Positions 1 to 9,400 of a DNA stretch of 64,000 nt are shown one piece after another. The DNA comes from Phycisphaerales bacterium. GTDB taxonomy: Bacteria > Planctomycetota > Phycisphaerae > Phycisphaerales > SM1A02. How positions within the stretch are numbered: the first letter of the stretch is position 1; each line of letters starts with the position of its first letter. The translations under genes and the position numbers were made by a program. The notes under the pieces were generated by a model. That model was not told the origin of the DNA. It made no database searches and saw only the letters and a program-made list of their open reading frames with translations. Location of the stretch: contig JAJDDB010000004.1 in the NCBI GenBank assembly GCA_029260575.1, forward strand, positions 310,001 through 374,000. Reading direction: 5' to 3'.

Positions 1-516
1 GCATCAGTACACGATTCGGACGGAGTCTTTCTCGTTCCTGCGCTGACCGGGCTCGGAGCACCGCACTGGGACCCGCACGCGCGCGGAACATTGCTTGGAC
101 TGACGCGCGGCACAACCTCGGCGCATATTGCGCGGGCTGCGATTGAGGCAATTGCCTATCAGGTTGCGGATCTTGTGCATGCAATGGAGCTTGATGCTGG
201 CCAGCCGTTGAGCGAGTTGCGTGTCGATGGCGGTGCGGCGGTTGATGATCTGCTGCTGCAATTCCAGGCAGACATACTCCAGAAACCCGTCGTGCGACCA
301 AGCATCTTGGAAACAACAGCGCTCGGAGCAGCGTACGCCGCAGGGCTTGCAACAAACTTCTGGCGCTCGACAAGTGAGATCACATCCCAATGGAAGGTGC
401 AGCGGGTATTTGAGCCAACGATGTCTGCTGACCAAGCCGAGCACAGATGCCGGCGGTGGGCCGAAGCGATAGACAGATCGCGCCGATGGGACTGCTCAAG
501 TGGTGACTCGAATTGA
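1..516 (+). CDS. glpK: glycerol kinase, C-terminal part (gene cut by window start)
   Basis: The frame is open from base 1 to a TGA at 514-516, so only the last 171 codons or so are present. Glycerol kinase phosphorylates glycerol with ATP in the cytoplasm to sn-glycerol 3-phosphate. The fragment contains the FGGY-kinase C-terminal signature: [14 protein letters not shown] near its start, then [22 protein letters not shown] and, about 30 residues on, [20 protein letters not shown], and [15 protein letters not shown]. These match the ATP-binding half of GlpK closely. The stop overlaps the region where the next gene, glpD, begins, so the two are co-transcribed and consecutive steps of glycerol catabolism. 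The N-terminal half lies outside the window. Confidence 0.95.
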   Translation, partial: ASVHDSDGVFLVPALTGLGAPHWDPHARGTLLGLTRGTTSAHIARAAIEAIAYQVADLVHAMELDAGQPLSELRVDGGAAVDDLLLQFQADILQKPVVRPSILETTALGAAYAAGLATNFWRSTSEITSQWKVQRVFEPTMSADQAEHRCRRWAEAIDRSRRWDCSSGDSN

Positions 517-527
517 ATCGGATTGAG

Positions 528-2051
528 ATGAACCGCAACGATGCCATAACACAGTTGCGATCTCGTGCAAAGCCCTGGGACATCGTCGTAATTGGTGGCG
601 GCGCGACGGGGCTGGGCGCAGCAGTTGATGCGGCGTCGCGCGGATACGAAGTCGTGTTGCTGGAGCGAAACGATTTTGCAAGCGGGACATCAAGTCGATC
701 CACCAAGCTCGTGCATGGCGGCGTTCGATATTTGCGGCAGGGCAATGTGTCGCTGGTTCGTGAAGCGCTACGCGAGCGCGATCGACTTCGACGGAACGCT
801 CCAGAGATCGTCCACGAACTGGCGTGCGTCGTTCCGAGCTACTCGCGATGGGATTCAGCACAGTATTGGGCCGGTCTGAAGCTCTATGATCTGCTTGCTG
901 GCAGCAGCGGCATCCGGCGATCCAGGCATCTGTCGCGACATGAAACTCTCGAACTTCTTCCCGAAGTGCAGTCTCAGGGGCTGCGCGGCGGGACGCTGTA
1001 TTACGACTGTCAGTTTGATGATGCACGGCTGGCAATAGCCCTCGCGCAGACGGCAGCGCAGCGTGGCGCGGTGGTCATCAATTATTTTCCTGTAACAGGG
1101 TTGCTGAAGACGTCAAGTGGCGCATTGCGCGGCGTTCAAGCGTTTGACTGTGAAACTGATGAGACATTCGAGATTGAAGCACGTGTTGTAATCAATGCGA
1201 CCGGGCCGTTCTCAGACGCTGTGCGCCGTCTGGACGATCCTGCTGCAGATTCGGCATTGACGCTCAGCCGAGGAACGCACGTAGTGCTTGATCGATCACT
1301 CCTGTCAGGCAACACCGCAATGCTGGTGCCGCGCACATCCGATGGACGGGTGATATTCATGATTCCCTGGCAGGGCGTTGTACTGGTAGGGACGACGGAT
1401 GTGTTAGTCAACCACGCCGAATTCGAACCAGCACCAAGCGATACGGAAATTGAGTATCTACTTGAAACTGCAAATCAATATCTGGATCGTTCAGCAACGC
1501 GCAGTGATATCCGAAGTGTGTTCGCAGGTCTTCGGCCGCTGGTCCGGTCGAATCGATCAGGTCGGACAGCAAGAATCTCGCGCGAGCATTCGATCATCAT
1601 TGACTCGGAATCCAAACTTCTCAGTATCGTCGGCGGCAAGTGGACGACCTATCGGGCAATGGCGGAGGACCTTATCGATAAGGCTATTGTTGTTGGCGGA
1701 TTGTCTCGCCGAAATTGTGTGACGGCAGAGCTGCCCCTGCATGTCAGCGACAGCAGTCGTCCGGGAGCCCTGAGTTCGAGCGATTCGTCTCTGGGCTATC
1801 CTGTTTGCGATGGTGTCTCGTTGTCAGAAACAGAGGTCATTCGTTCGTGTCGAGAGGAGATGGCGCGCACGGTCGAAGATGTTCTGTCGCGGCGCTACAG
1901 GCTTCTGTTTGTCGATGCGAGAAAGGCGGCAATCGCGGCACCGCGCGTGGCTGAGATAATGGCTGCGGAGCTCGGCCGTAATGCACATTGGATTCGCAAG
2001 CAGGTCGATGCATTTGCGGAGATTGTACAGTGCAGTATTCCCGCAACATGA
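528..2051 (+). CDS. glpD: glycerol-3-phosphate dehydrogenase (FAD-dependent, aerobic type)
   Basis: Oxidises glycerol 3-phosphate to dihydroxyacetone phosphate and passes electrons to the membrane quinone pool. The N-terminus carries the FAD-binding Rossmann motif VVIGGGATGLGAAVDAASRG, then LLERNDFASGTSSRSTKLVHGGVRYL split over the conserved GlpD segment, and TLYYDCQFDDARLA. About 507 residues, the usual GlpD length (about 500). I chose the ATG at 528; a TTG at 513, overlapping the glpK stop, is in the same frame and would add five residues. Neither start has a strong Shine-Dalgarno. It directly follows glpK, giving a glpK-glpD operon. No glpF transporter is visible in the window. Confidence 0.95.
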   Translation: MNRNDAITQLRSRAKPWDIVVIGGGATGLGAAVDAASRGYEVVLLERNDFASGTSSRSTKLVHGGVRYLRQGNVSLVREALRERDRLRRNAPEIVHELACVVPSYSRWDSAQYWAGLKLYDLLAGSSGIRRSRHLSRHETLELLPEVQSQGLRGGTLYYDCQFDDARLAIALAQTAAQRGAVVINYFPVTGLLKTSSGALRGVQAFDCETDETFEIEARVVINATGPFSDAVRRLDDPAADSALTLSRGTHVVLDRSLLSGNTAMLVPRTSDGRVIFMIPWQGVVLVGTTDVLVNHAEFEPAPSDTEIEYLLETANQYLDRSATRSDIRSVFAGLRPLVRSNRSGRTARISREHSIIIDSESKLLSIVGGKWTTYRAMAEDLIDKAIVVGGLSRRNCVTAELPLHVSDSSRPGALSSSDSSLGYPVCDGVSLSETEVIRSCREEMARTVEDVLSRRYRLLFVDARKAAIAAPRVAEIMAAELGRNAHWIRKQVDAFAEIVQCSIPAT

Positions 2052-2253
2052 CCAGAAGCGCGAACGCTCAGATTGTTCCCGGTTTTCGATCCAGATCGGT
2101 GTAGATATCGTCGCGCGTGTCGCAATTGCACGAAATTGCTTACTCTTGTAACGCGTGCATCACGCGCGTGTACGTTAGACAGCGCGGTCGCAGTACTCCC
2201 GACGCTGGTTTGCCTTCGTCCAGCATTGCACGGACGCAGCGGAGCCTCAGGCT

Positions 2254-3969
2254 ATGCAGTGTGACGAACTGACTTTCCAGACGTGGGATGGAACCGAATT
2301 GTTTTATCGTGCGTGGTTGCCGCCCGGCGGCGCGACGCGAGCTCTCTTGTTGTTTCATCGCGGACATGAACACTCTGCACGCTGGCAGGAAACCGTCGAA
2401 TCACTCGACTTGCCCGAGACTGCAGTATTCGCATGGGATCAGCGTGGTCACGGCAAATCGCCCGGAGAACGCGGATGGGCAACGCACCTGGCTGATGTCA
2501 TACAGGACGCAGAGTGGTTTGCCCGGCATGTTGCAAGGCACCATCACATTGCTCCTGAAGACACCGCAGTTCTGGCCCATAGCGTCGGCGCTGTCATCGC
2601 TACGGCATGGGTACATGATTATGCGCCGACGCTGCGCGCGATGGTGCTTGCAACACCCGCGTTTCGCGTGAAGCTCTATGTGCCGCTGGCCGTGCCTATG
2701 CTGCGCCTGCGCAATCGTCTGTTTGGCCGCGGATTCGTCAAGAGCTATGTCAAGGCGCATATGTTGACTCGTGATCCTGAACAGGCTCAGGCGTACCGTG
2801 ATGACCCGGCAATATTTCGACAGATCGCAATCAACATCCTGCTGGATCTTCGGGATACATCGACGCGGCTGCTGGCTGACGCTGGTGCAATTCATACGCC
2901 GACCCTTATGCTCGGAGCCGGCAGGGACTGGGTCGTGCGCAAAGAGGCGCAGTGGCGCTTCTATCGCAGACTTTCGTCGGAAGTAAAGCAGATGGAATTC
3001 TTCCCGCGTGTGGGCCATGCAATGTTTCACGACGTCGGTCGGCAGGACGTTGTCAAGACGGTACGTCAGTTTCTCGTGCGCGCGTTCGACAGTCCTTCGA
3101 GCAGGCGGACGCTGATACATGCTGATCGAGGTGGTCATACTCGAACGGAATATGACTGGCTTCGAACTCCTCCGTCTTTGCCCTGGCGGGTGGTGCGGGC
3201 GTCGCTCAAATCCGTGGGCAATCTCAGCGATGGAATTCGACTTGGTTGTACGTCCGGTTTTGATTCGGGCGTCATGCTCGACTACGTCTATCGAAACAAG
3301 CCCTCCGGTCGATGGGGTGTTGGCACGATTATTGAAAGAACGTTTCTCAGCAGCGTCGGTTGGAAGGGCATTCGCGTTCGACGTAAGAACATGGAATCGC
3401 TTCTGCGCGGCGCAATTGAACAAACTGTTGCAGATGGGCAGCCTGTACACATCGCTGATATTGCTGCCGGCGCCGGCCGATATGTTCTTGAGACTCTGCA
3501 CTCGATGAATGTAACCGGCGCGACAGCTCTGTTGCGGGATTACAAACAGGCAAATCTTGACGCCGCTCGGAATCTCGCAACTCAACTTGAATTGCCAAAT
3601 GTCAACGTAGTCCGGGGTAACGCATTCGATCCATCTACGCTTGAATCATTACAACCGCGACCAACAATTGTCATTGTCTCGGGTTTGTACGAGTTGTTTC
3701 CTGACAACGAGCCGATTCGACGTTCACTTCAGGGTCTGGCAGCAGCGACAGACTCTGGGGACCGGTTGCTGTATACGTGTCAACCCTGGCATCCGCAGGT
3801 TGAATTCATTGCGCGCGTGCTTACAAATCGCGAAGGCCAGCCATGGGTCATGCGGCGTCGAACACAGGCGGAGATGGATGATCTGGTGCGCGAAGCCGGC
3901 TTCGAGAAACAGCGACAGGAAATCGATCAGTGGGGCATCTTCACAGTTTCGATCGCGAGGCGCCGGTGA
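2254..3969 (+). CDS. fusion of alpha/beta hydrolase (monoglyceride-lipase type) and class I SAM methyltransferase
   Basis: 571 residues in two modules. Residues 1-280 are an alpha/beta hydrolase of the lysophospholipase/monoglyceride-lipase type: WDQRGHGKSPGERG near residue 61, nucleophile Ser110 in LAHSVGA (Ala replaces the first Gly of GxSxG), an acid in GAGRDWV and a His in VGHAMFHD. From about residue 340 there is a Rossmann methyltransferase with motif I IADIAAGAGRYVLETL and a second acidic strand LLRDYKQANLDAARNLA. This fusion is a known family, often beside a PAP2/dual-specificity phosphatase and phospholipid-synthesis genes (recalled). Here its TGA overlaps the GTG of the PAP2 gene (GTGA), so the two are translationally coupled. 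The substrate is not known; a lipid or glycerolipid is a reasonable guess from the family and the adjacent glp genes. Confidence 0.85.
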   Translation: MQCDELTFQTWDGTELFYRAWLPPGGATRALLLFHRGHEHSARWQETVESLDLPETAVFAWDQRGHGKSPGERGWATHLADVIQDAEWFARHVARHHHIAPEDTAVLAHSVGAVIATAWVHDYAPTLRAMVLATPAFRVKLYVPLAVPMLRLRNRLFGRGFVKSYVKAHMLTRDPEQAQAYRDDPAIFRQIAINILLDLRDTSTRLLADAGAIHTPTLMLGAGRDWVVRKEAQWRFYRRLSSEVKQMEFFPRVGHAMFHDVGRQDVVKTVRQFLVRAFDSPSSRRTLIHADRGGHTRTEYDWLRTPPSLPWRVVRASLKSVGNLSDGIRLGCTSGFDSGVMLDYVYRNKPSGRWGVGTIIERTFLSSVGWKGIRVRRKNMESLLRGAIEQTVADGQPVHIADIAAGAGRYVLETLHSMNVTGATALLRDYKQANLDAARNLATQLELPNVNVVRGNAFDPSTLESLQPRPTIVIVSGLYELFPDNEPIRRSLQGLAAATDSGDRLLYTCQPWHPQVEFIARVLTNREGQPWVMRRRTQAEMDDLVREAGFEKQRQEIDQWGIFTVSIARRR

Positions 3970-4811
3970 TTTCACGTTGGCGCGCAATTTTGACATCTGT
4001 GCTGCTTAGTACGTTCTTTCTGGTTGCGTATGGAGCAACCAATTGGTTTACAGCAACGCGCGATGTGGACGCCGTATGGATGTATGAATGGGAACACCAC
4101 ATTCCATTCATTGCGCTCATGATTCTTCCATACATGTCCATTGATTTGTTCTTTGTTGCAGCACCGTTTGTGTGCTCCGATAGAGATGAGCTCCGAACTC
4201 TGATCCGGCGCATTGTGCTCGCAGTATCTGCAGCATGTACTATCTTTCTTATCATGCCTTTGAAAATGGGTATGGAACGCCCGGCCGCAGACGGCTGGCT
4301 CGGTGTTGTCTTCGACTGGTTCCGCTCAATGGATCAGCCGCACAATCTGTTTCCATCACTACACATCGCGCTGAGCGCGATTCTGCTTGCTGTGTATGCC
4401 CGTCATACTTCGGGACTGCTTCGCTGGATCACGATCGTCTGGTTCGGGTTCGTTGCCGCTTCGACACTTCTTACATACCAACATCATGTACTGGATGTTG
4501 TCGGCGGTCTGGCGCTTGGCATTGTCTGTATCTACATGTTCCCATATGCGCGATCGTCATCACAATCGTGTGCAAATCTTCGCGTTGCTGGGTATTACGC
4601 CCTGGGCGCTGTTGCGCTGCAAGTGGTTGCTGTTGCGTTTCGGGATCGATTGGGTTGGCTTATGCTTTGGCCGGCTACCGCCGTCGCGATTGTATGTGCC
4701 GGTTACTGCGGGATCGGTCCATCGATCTACCAGAAACACAACGGTCGGTTGTCACTGGCCGCTCGAATCCTTCTTGGCCCTTCCTTGCTCGGGCAATGGC
4801 TGTCCCGTTGA
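3966..4811 (+). CDS. PAP2-family membrane phosphatase, N-terminal part of a split PAP2/dual-specificity phosphatase
   Basis: 281 residues from a GTG at 3966 that overlaps the previous stop (GTGA). At least six hydrophobic segments, beginning with LTSVLLSTFFLVAYGATNWF. The PAP2 motifs are present: HNLFPSLHIALSA (PSxH) and LTYQHHVLDVVGG (the His/Asp of the third motif), so a phosphatidate or undecaprenyl/inositol-lipid phosphatase acting at the membrane is likely. It ends at a TGA (4809-4811), after which the same frame stays open through a linker (YYAKRNRPWDVVDE, STWIGRHLNEEEAQ) straight into the dual-specificity phosphatase below. In relatives these are one polypeptide (recalled), so this is probably one gene interrupted by a single nonsense codon. 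Confidence 0.85.
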   Translation: MISRWRAILTSVLLSTFFLVAYGATNWFTATRDVDAVWMYEWEHHIPFIALMILPYMSIDLFFVAAPFVCSDRDELRTLIRRIVLAVSAACTIFLIMPLKMGMERPAADGWLGVVFDWFRSMDQPHNLFPSLHIALSAILLAVYARHTSGLLRWITIVWFGFVAASTLLTYQHHVLDVVGGLALGIVCIYMFPYARSSSQSCANLRVAGYYALGAVALQVVAVAFRDRLGWLMLWPATAVAIVCAGYCGIGPSIYQKHNGRLSLAARILLGPSLLGQWLSR

Positions 4812-4874
4812 TATTACGCGAAACGAAACCGACCCTGGGACGTCGTTGATGAAAGCACGTGGATTGGACGGCAT

Positions 4875-5276
4875 TTGAATGAAGAGGAAGCGCAACACGC
4901 GAGTTTATCCGGCGTGACTGCTGTCATAGATCTTACATCCGAATTCAATGCGCCAAGGCAGTGGCAAACGATTCCATATCTGAATCTGCAAGTGCTGGAT
5001 CTCACCGCGCCAACCCAGGTGCAGATTCGATGCGCGCTCGAGTTCATCAGTAAACATGCACAAAATGGCATAGTGTATGTTCATTGCAAGGTTGGCTACT
5101 CCCGATCTGCCGTCATCGTCGGTGCGTCGCTCCTGTCGCGTGGACGTGCAGAAAATGTCAACGATGCACTCATGCAGCTTACTGAGATGCGGCCGGGTAT
5201 CGTCGTACGACCAGAAGCGGTCCGTGCGTTGATGACGTTTGAAGAAAGTCTCGTAGCGCACATCAACACAACGTAA
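4875..5276 (+). CDS. dual-specificity (tyrosine-type) phosphatase domain, C-terminal part of the split PAP2/DSP protein
   Basis: About 133 residues if started at the TTG at 4875. The cysteine-phosphatase loop is intact: YVHCKVGYSRSAVIVGA holds Cys-x5-Arg followed by Ser. An upstream general-acid loop is less clear. It shares the reading frame of the PAP2 gene, and no good independent start exists: the TTG lies inside the conserved stretch TWIGRHLNEEEA, has no Shine-Dalgarno, and the nearby ATGs (4850, 4879) are in other frames. Either the domain is made by reading through the TGA at 4809, or it is poorly expressed or a broken gene. Substrate unknown; related domains act on phosphoinositides, phosphatidylglycerol phosphate or phosphotyrosine. 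Confidence 0.75.
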   Translation: MNEEEAQHASLSGVTAVIDLTSEFNAPRQWQTIPYLNLQVLDLTAPTQVQIRCALEFISKHAQNGIVYVHCKVGYSRSAVIVGASLLSRGRAENVNDALMQLTEMRPGIVVRPEAVRALMTFEESLVAHINTT

Positions 5277-5349
5277 TAAAGCAACAATTCTTCGTCGATG
5301 AAATGCCGCATCCGATCAATGCAAGGGTATCGTTCGGCCAAGACATTTC

Positions 5350-6441
5350 TTAGCGTATTGATGTGTGTGCAGCAGATTCTCTTACATGGTCTTGAACATT
5401 TTCAAGCCCATCATTTGAATCCACATCGGTTACACCACGACCGATCGACCACGTGCCGTCTTCAAATCGCACTGTGCGGTCCATTGACGTGACGGTTCCC
5501 CGAAGAACATTCAAGCTGCCGTCGATTACAACCACGTCGAGTGATGGCGAAGCGATCGTGAATACATCGCGATGCAATTGTATTAAAGTTACAGTAGGGC
5601 CGGATGTAAACGTAAGTTGAAATCCGAGCCTGGCGTTGAAAATGCAGACGGGATCCGGATTTACACAATCTGCTACACGCCCGGCATGCTGCGGCATCAA
5701 CGTCAGGCGTGCTTCAGTTGGCTCCAGCACAACGTCGCCTCCAACGAATTGCACGTGATCTTGCATCCATTTGAGGATGTTCTCTTGAGCAGCATCAATC
5801 TGTGCAGATGTAATGGCCGAGCCAGTGACGTCGAGATGCGCCACCAACTGCTGGGCTATTTGAAGCGGAATATGCCACTCCACGATACATTTATCGCCCA
5901 CCTGTTCGACAAGAAGCAGTGGCTGATCGAACGGATTGGATGTGAGCAATGGCGCTGGCACGTATTGGCCACGAATGACGGCAAGATCAATCGTCTCCAC
6001 ATTGCCGCCGCTCGTCAGTGTAACTGCGGAATTGCGCAACGATCCTGCGCCGCTGCCGTATATTGCGAGTTTGAGTTGACGTGCCTGCTGCGCGAGTGGA
6101 CTACTGGGGCGTAGTATCATCGCGACAAAACGAACATCAATATCGAGCGGAACCGAGATCGAGAGATTCGTTGTTTCGACGTGCAGGCGCTCGCCATGCT
6201 CATTGTACATCAGCAACGAATCTGTCAACGCTCGGACGTACTGGTTTGCCGCATCCTTGGCTTGCGGGTGAATCGACGTGTGTCCAAGTACATGTTCGTT
6301 GATCTGCGGGTGCATTTCCAGCCTGTTCAAATGCACCACGACCTCAGCAAAATCCACCGCAACACTGTGGCCGTATGCCGGCACCACAGCGATAATCATT
6401 GCAATTACAAAAACAAGTTTCTCGCAGAATCTATTTCGCAA
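5350..6441 (-). CDS. exported protein of unknown function, last gene of the mannosidase operon
   Basis: 363 residues from a TTG at 6441 whose codon overlaps the end of the mannosidase gene (11 bases shared). The beginning RNRFCEKLVFVIAMIIAVV followed by PAYGHS looks like a signal peptide, so export is expected. An ATG at 6399 inside the hydrophobic core is a poorer start. The mature part has alternating strand-like segments (for example FAEVVVHLNRLEMHPQIN, TLTSGGNVETIDLAVIRG, LLLVEQVGDKCIVEWHIPL) and looks like one or two beta-sandwich domains. I do not recognise a family or catalytic motif. Being the last gene of the sugar-uptake/alpha-mannosidase operon, it may bind glycans or assist the mannosidase, but this is inference only. 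The frame continues upstream to 6843 inside the mannosidase gene; that extension is not coding. Confidence 0.7.
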   Translation of the reverse strand: MRNRFCEKLVFVIAMIIAVVPAYGHSVAVDFAEVVVHLNRLEMHPQINEHVLGHTSIHPQAKDAANQYVRALTDSLLMYNEHGERLHVETTNLSISVPLDIDVRFVAMILRPSSPLAQQARQLKLAIYGSGAGSLRNSAVTLTSGGNVETIDLAVIRGQYVPAPLLTSNPFDQPLLLVEQVGDKCIVEWHIPLQIAQQLVAHLDVTGSAITSAQIDAAQENILKWMQDHVQFVGGDVVLEPTEARLTLMPQHAGRVADCVNPDPVCIFNARLGFQLTFTSGPTVTLIQLHRDVFTIASPSLDVVVIDGSLNVLRGTVTSMDRTVRFEDGTWSIGRGVTDVDSNDGLENVQDHVRESAAHTSIR

Positions 6442-9400
6442 TGTCGATGTCCACCTCTGTAAAGAATGTTCCCTGTCCCATATCCTCCGCCACCCAAAGT
6501 AAGTATCGGTGAACTCCAATTGATGAAAGCTCCGACGCGTGGATGTCGCCGTTGCCGAGTTCGCGTGTGTCGACAACGCCAAGCAATTCCCAGCTTTCGT
6601 TGTCGCCGTGCGAGAACGTCGCATCCGGCAGCGAGTCGCCGGATGCGCCCCATACCGAAAAGTATTGCGGAGCACGGTTACTTCGGTGCCATGAGTATGT
6701 TCGCACGTATTGAATGTCGCGCGCTGCTCCGAGATCAACATAGAAACGACCTGCATTGTCATACCACACGCAACGCTGCGTATCATCATCATTGCGCGCG
6801 AGTTGGCCATCATTGAGGCGAGGCAGCATGTCGGAGACTGCACCAGAACCCGGGTGCGGGCTCCACGCTCCCATATTGTCGATGAAGCGAAAAGTTAGGT
6901 CGACAGCATCGTCATTCGCAACGGGCGCAGCGATTGAAAGTCTGTTGAATGACTGACCGCGCGCAGTTGTTGCTGTTGTGCGTGGTGTCACTCCTTCGAA
7001 CACCGGAACAGCTGTCTGTTGATACGTGTGTCGCAACTCAATCTGGTCTGTTCCATCAAATGCGTCATACAAAAGAGCAGCGGGGCGGGTCTGCGCATTC
7101 GGATCATCCGCAACCGTCATTGCAAAGATGCGAATGTGCGGATCGTTGGGAAGGGTAAGCGTGTGGTCAGATTCATTGAGCCGAATGTGGTATCGAAACA
7201 AATACGAGAATCGATAGGGATCATTACCCTTCGATGCGTCGTGCCGATGCGTGCAGAACCACGCAATGGGATCGCGCTTAATGTATGCGGGTTCAATGCC
7301 GATGACGTTACCCACGCAGCGATAATCAACTTCTTCAAATGGGCGGTCCCACGTTCTGTTGTACCACTGGCCGACGAAATCCGTCCACGACTGGATCGTC
7401 AGTTCGTGCGACGTTGTCTCGGTTGTAAATGAAGCGGTTCGATCCTCCGTCGCCGCTGCAAGAATGTAGAGATCGCGCATGTCTCCTTCGTGAATTGCAA
7501 TATCTTGCCCCCGGCAGGTGAGAGCATTGAATGCATTTCCCGCACTTGGCCCAAGTACGAAGGGAATGTCGTTGAAAACGAGCGATTCGGGCAGCATTTC
7601 TCCGGGTATGGATTTGCCCGAGCCGTCCATCGATGCGCCTCCAACATCATCATCACCTGTCGTCACATCAGTATCGAACGGCAGGTCGATGATCTGCGCA
7701 CGAGGCGGCGACAATTCGGCATTCGGTTCGCGCAATTTTATCGCAAACGAATGTGGACTGTACGGCTTCATGTCAAGACGCAAACGTCCATCATGTACGT
7801 CAGCAGCGCCAATGATTCGTTCCTGTCCGTCAACCTCTCGCGCTTCAAGAATCGGTTTGACGAAACTGACTTGCACGTCATCCGCAGGTAATCCCCAAAG
7901 TTCCTGCAGCCGAACGATGATCCAATCTGATTGCTCAGCAACTTTGATCGCGCGGATATCAACCTGTCCGGTGTTTACTGTTGCGAACGAGAACTGCCGT
8001 TGTAACTGACCACTGCGCCGCGTAGTTTGAAACGAACGCAAAGGCTGATTGATGCGCCTGCCGTACCACTCGGTTCCGCTGGTGCGCCAATCACCACTGT
8101 GCGGATAGATGCCGTAGGTTATCTGGTGCCGGCCCCAGTCCTGGGAGTGCTGATCAAGGTAACCATTGCGCACGCCGGGTGTGTACAGCAACGTCAATCG
8201 AATTTCATCAGGCGACGGTTTATCGGAGCCATACTTGGAATCTTCAATGATCGAAACGCCATAGGAATGGTCAGGCGATGTAAGATCAATCCACTCGTGC
8301 GATGGAACTTCATATTTGCGCGGGTCATTGTTACCGCGCTGTACGGTGCCAAGGCCCCAGTTGTATGTCGCCATGTCATTGCGCACTTTGAGCGGAAAAC
8401 TGGCCTTGAGCGCGCATTCGGTCGATTGCCAGTCGATATCAGCGTCGATTTGTACGACGCGTCCGAAGTCACCCGCGCAGAGACTAATGCGTTGGGTAAT
8501 GAACGAGTTGCGTGCAGCCCGTGAGACTTCAATCGTCGCGCGCACCGGCCCACGTTCGACAACCCGGATGCGTGCCGGGCCATCAACGTAGCCACTCGGC
8601 GGGCGCTGCCGGTCGTTCCAGTCCATATTCCAGGCTGGCCATTGCTGTGGCATTTCGTATGTAAACGCAAGCCTGGACGGTTGCGACAGAACCTCACGCT
8701 TCGCCTGTTTGTCGAAGATCGATGCGATGTCTCCAGCGTCGTTGACTGTCACGCGCAGGAATTCGTTCTCGAGCGTGCGATCTGTGACCTGCAAGAGTCC
8801 TGCCGCCTCCAACGACCGTGCCGGACGAACATCGAACACTGAAAAACTGTTCGGTTCGACAGGCGCCACGAAGAGAATTGTCACACGCTGTTGATCCCGT
8901 GCGATGAGCTGCGCAAGTGTTTCTCGGCCGTCAGGTCCGAACACGCGCACCGCGGCGGGGATTTGCTGATCAGGGCCGAATTGCACACGGGCTTCAACAA
9001 CATCGTTGCGCGCGATCGCAAGTGGGTTTACGACAACAATCGGCACACCTTCGGTATCAGTATCAAGAGCGCGAGCAACCCCGCCGGTCGCATGCGTCAG
9101 CACCGAAGCGAACCCGTTCAGTGCAATAATCTCGTCGTTCCATGAATACGTGTACGCCCGGGGAATACTCGTGCCCGGCAGAATATCATGCATCTGATTG
9201 GCAAGAAAGCGCACCCACGAGCGCTCGAGTTGCTTGCGTGGATATTGCATCGCGCCCAGCCACGACGCAGCGACCGCAGCACGCTCAGCAGCATCTGCAA
9301 GTTGCTCGCACTGACGATTCCAGCGCTTCATGTACGACTGACTCGTCAGCGTGCCCGCAGAGTGCTCTGTCAAAAGCAGATCACCCTTATACCGAGGCAG

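Noticed and set aside
2155-2180. CACGCGCGTG palindrome in the gap before the hydrolase fusion
   Set aside because: Short, in a G+C-rich CG-repeat context, with no second copy nearby; not enough to call a regulatory site.
4809-4811. TGA read as selenocysteine in the PAP2/phosphatase gene
   Set aside because: The position is a linker between two domains, where relatives have no conserved Cys, and I see no SECIS-like hairpin directly after it. Nonsense mutation, error or readthrough are simpler.
5350-6843. Long minus-strand frame of 497 codons reaching into the mannosidase gene
   Set aside because: Only the part from the TTG at 6441 has a signal peptide and protein-like sequence; the upstream part is the mannosidase read in another frame.
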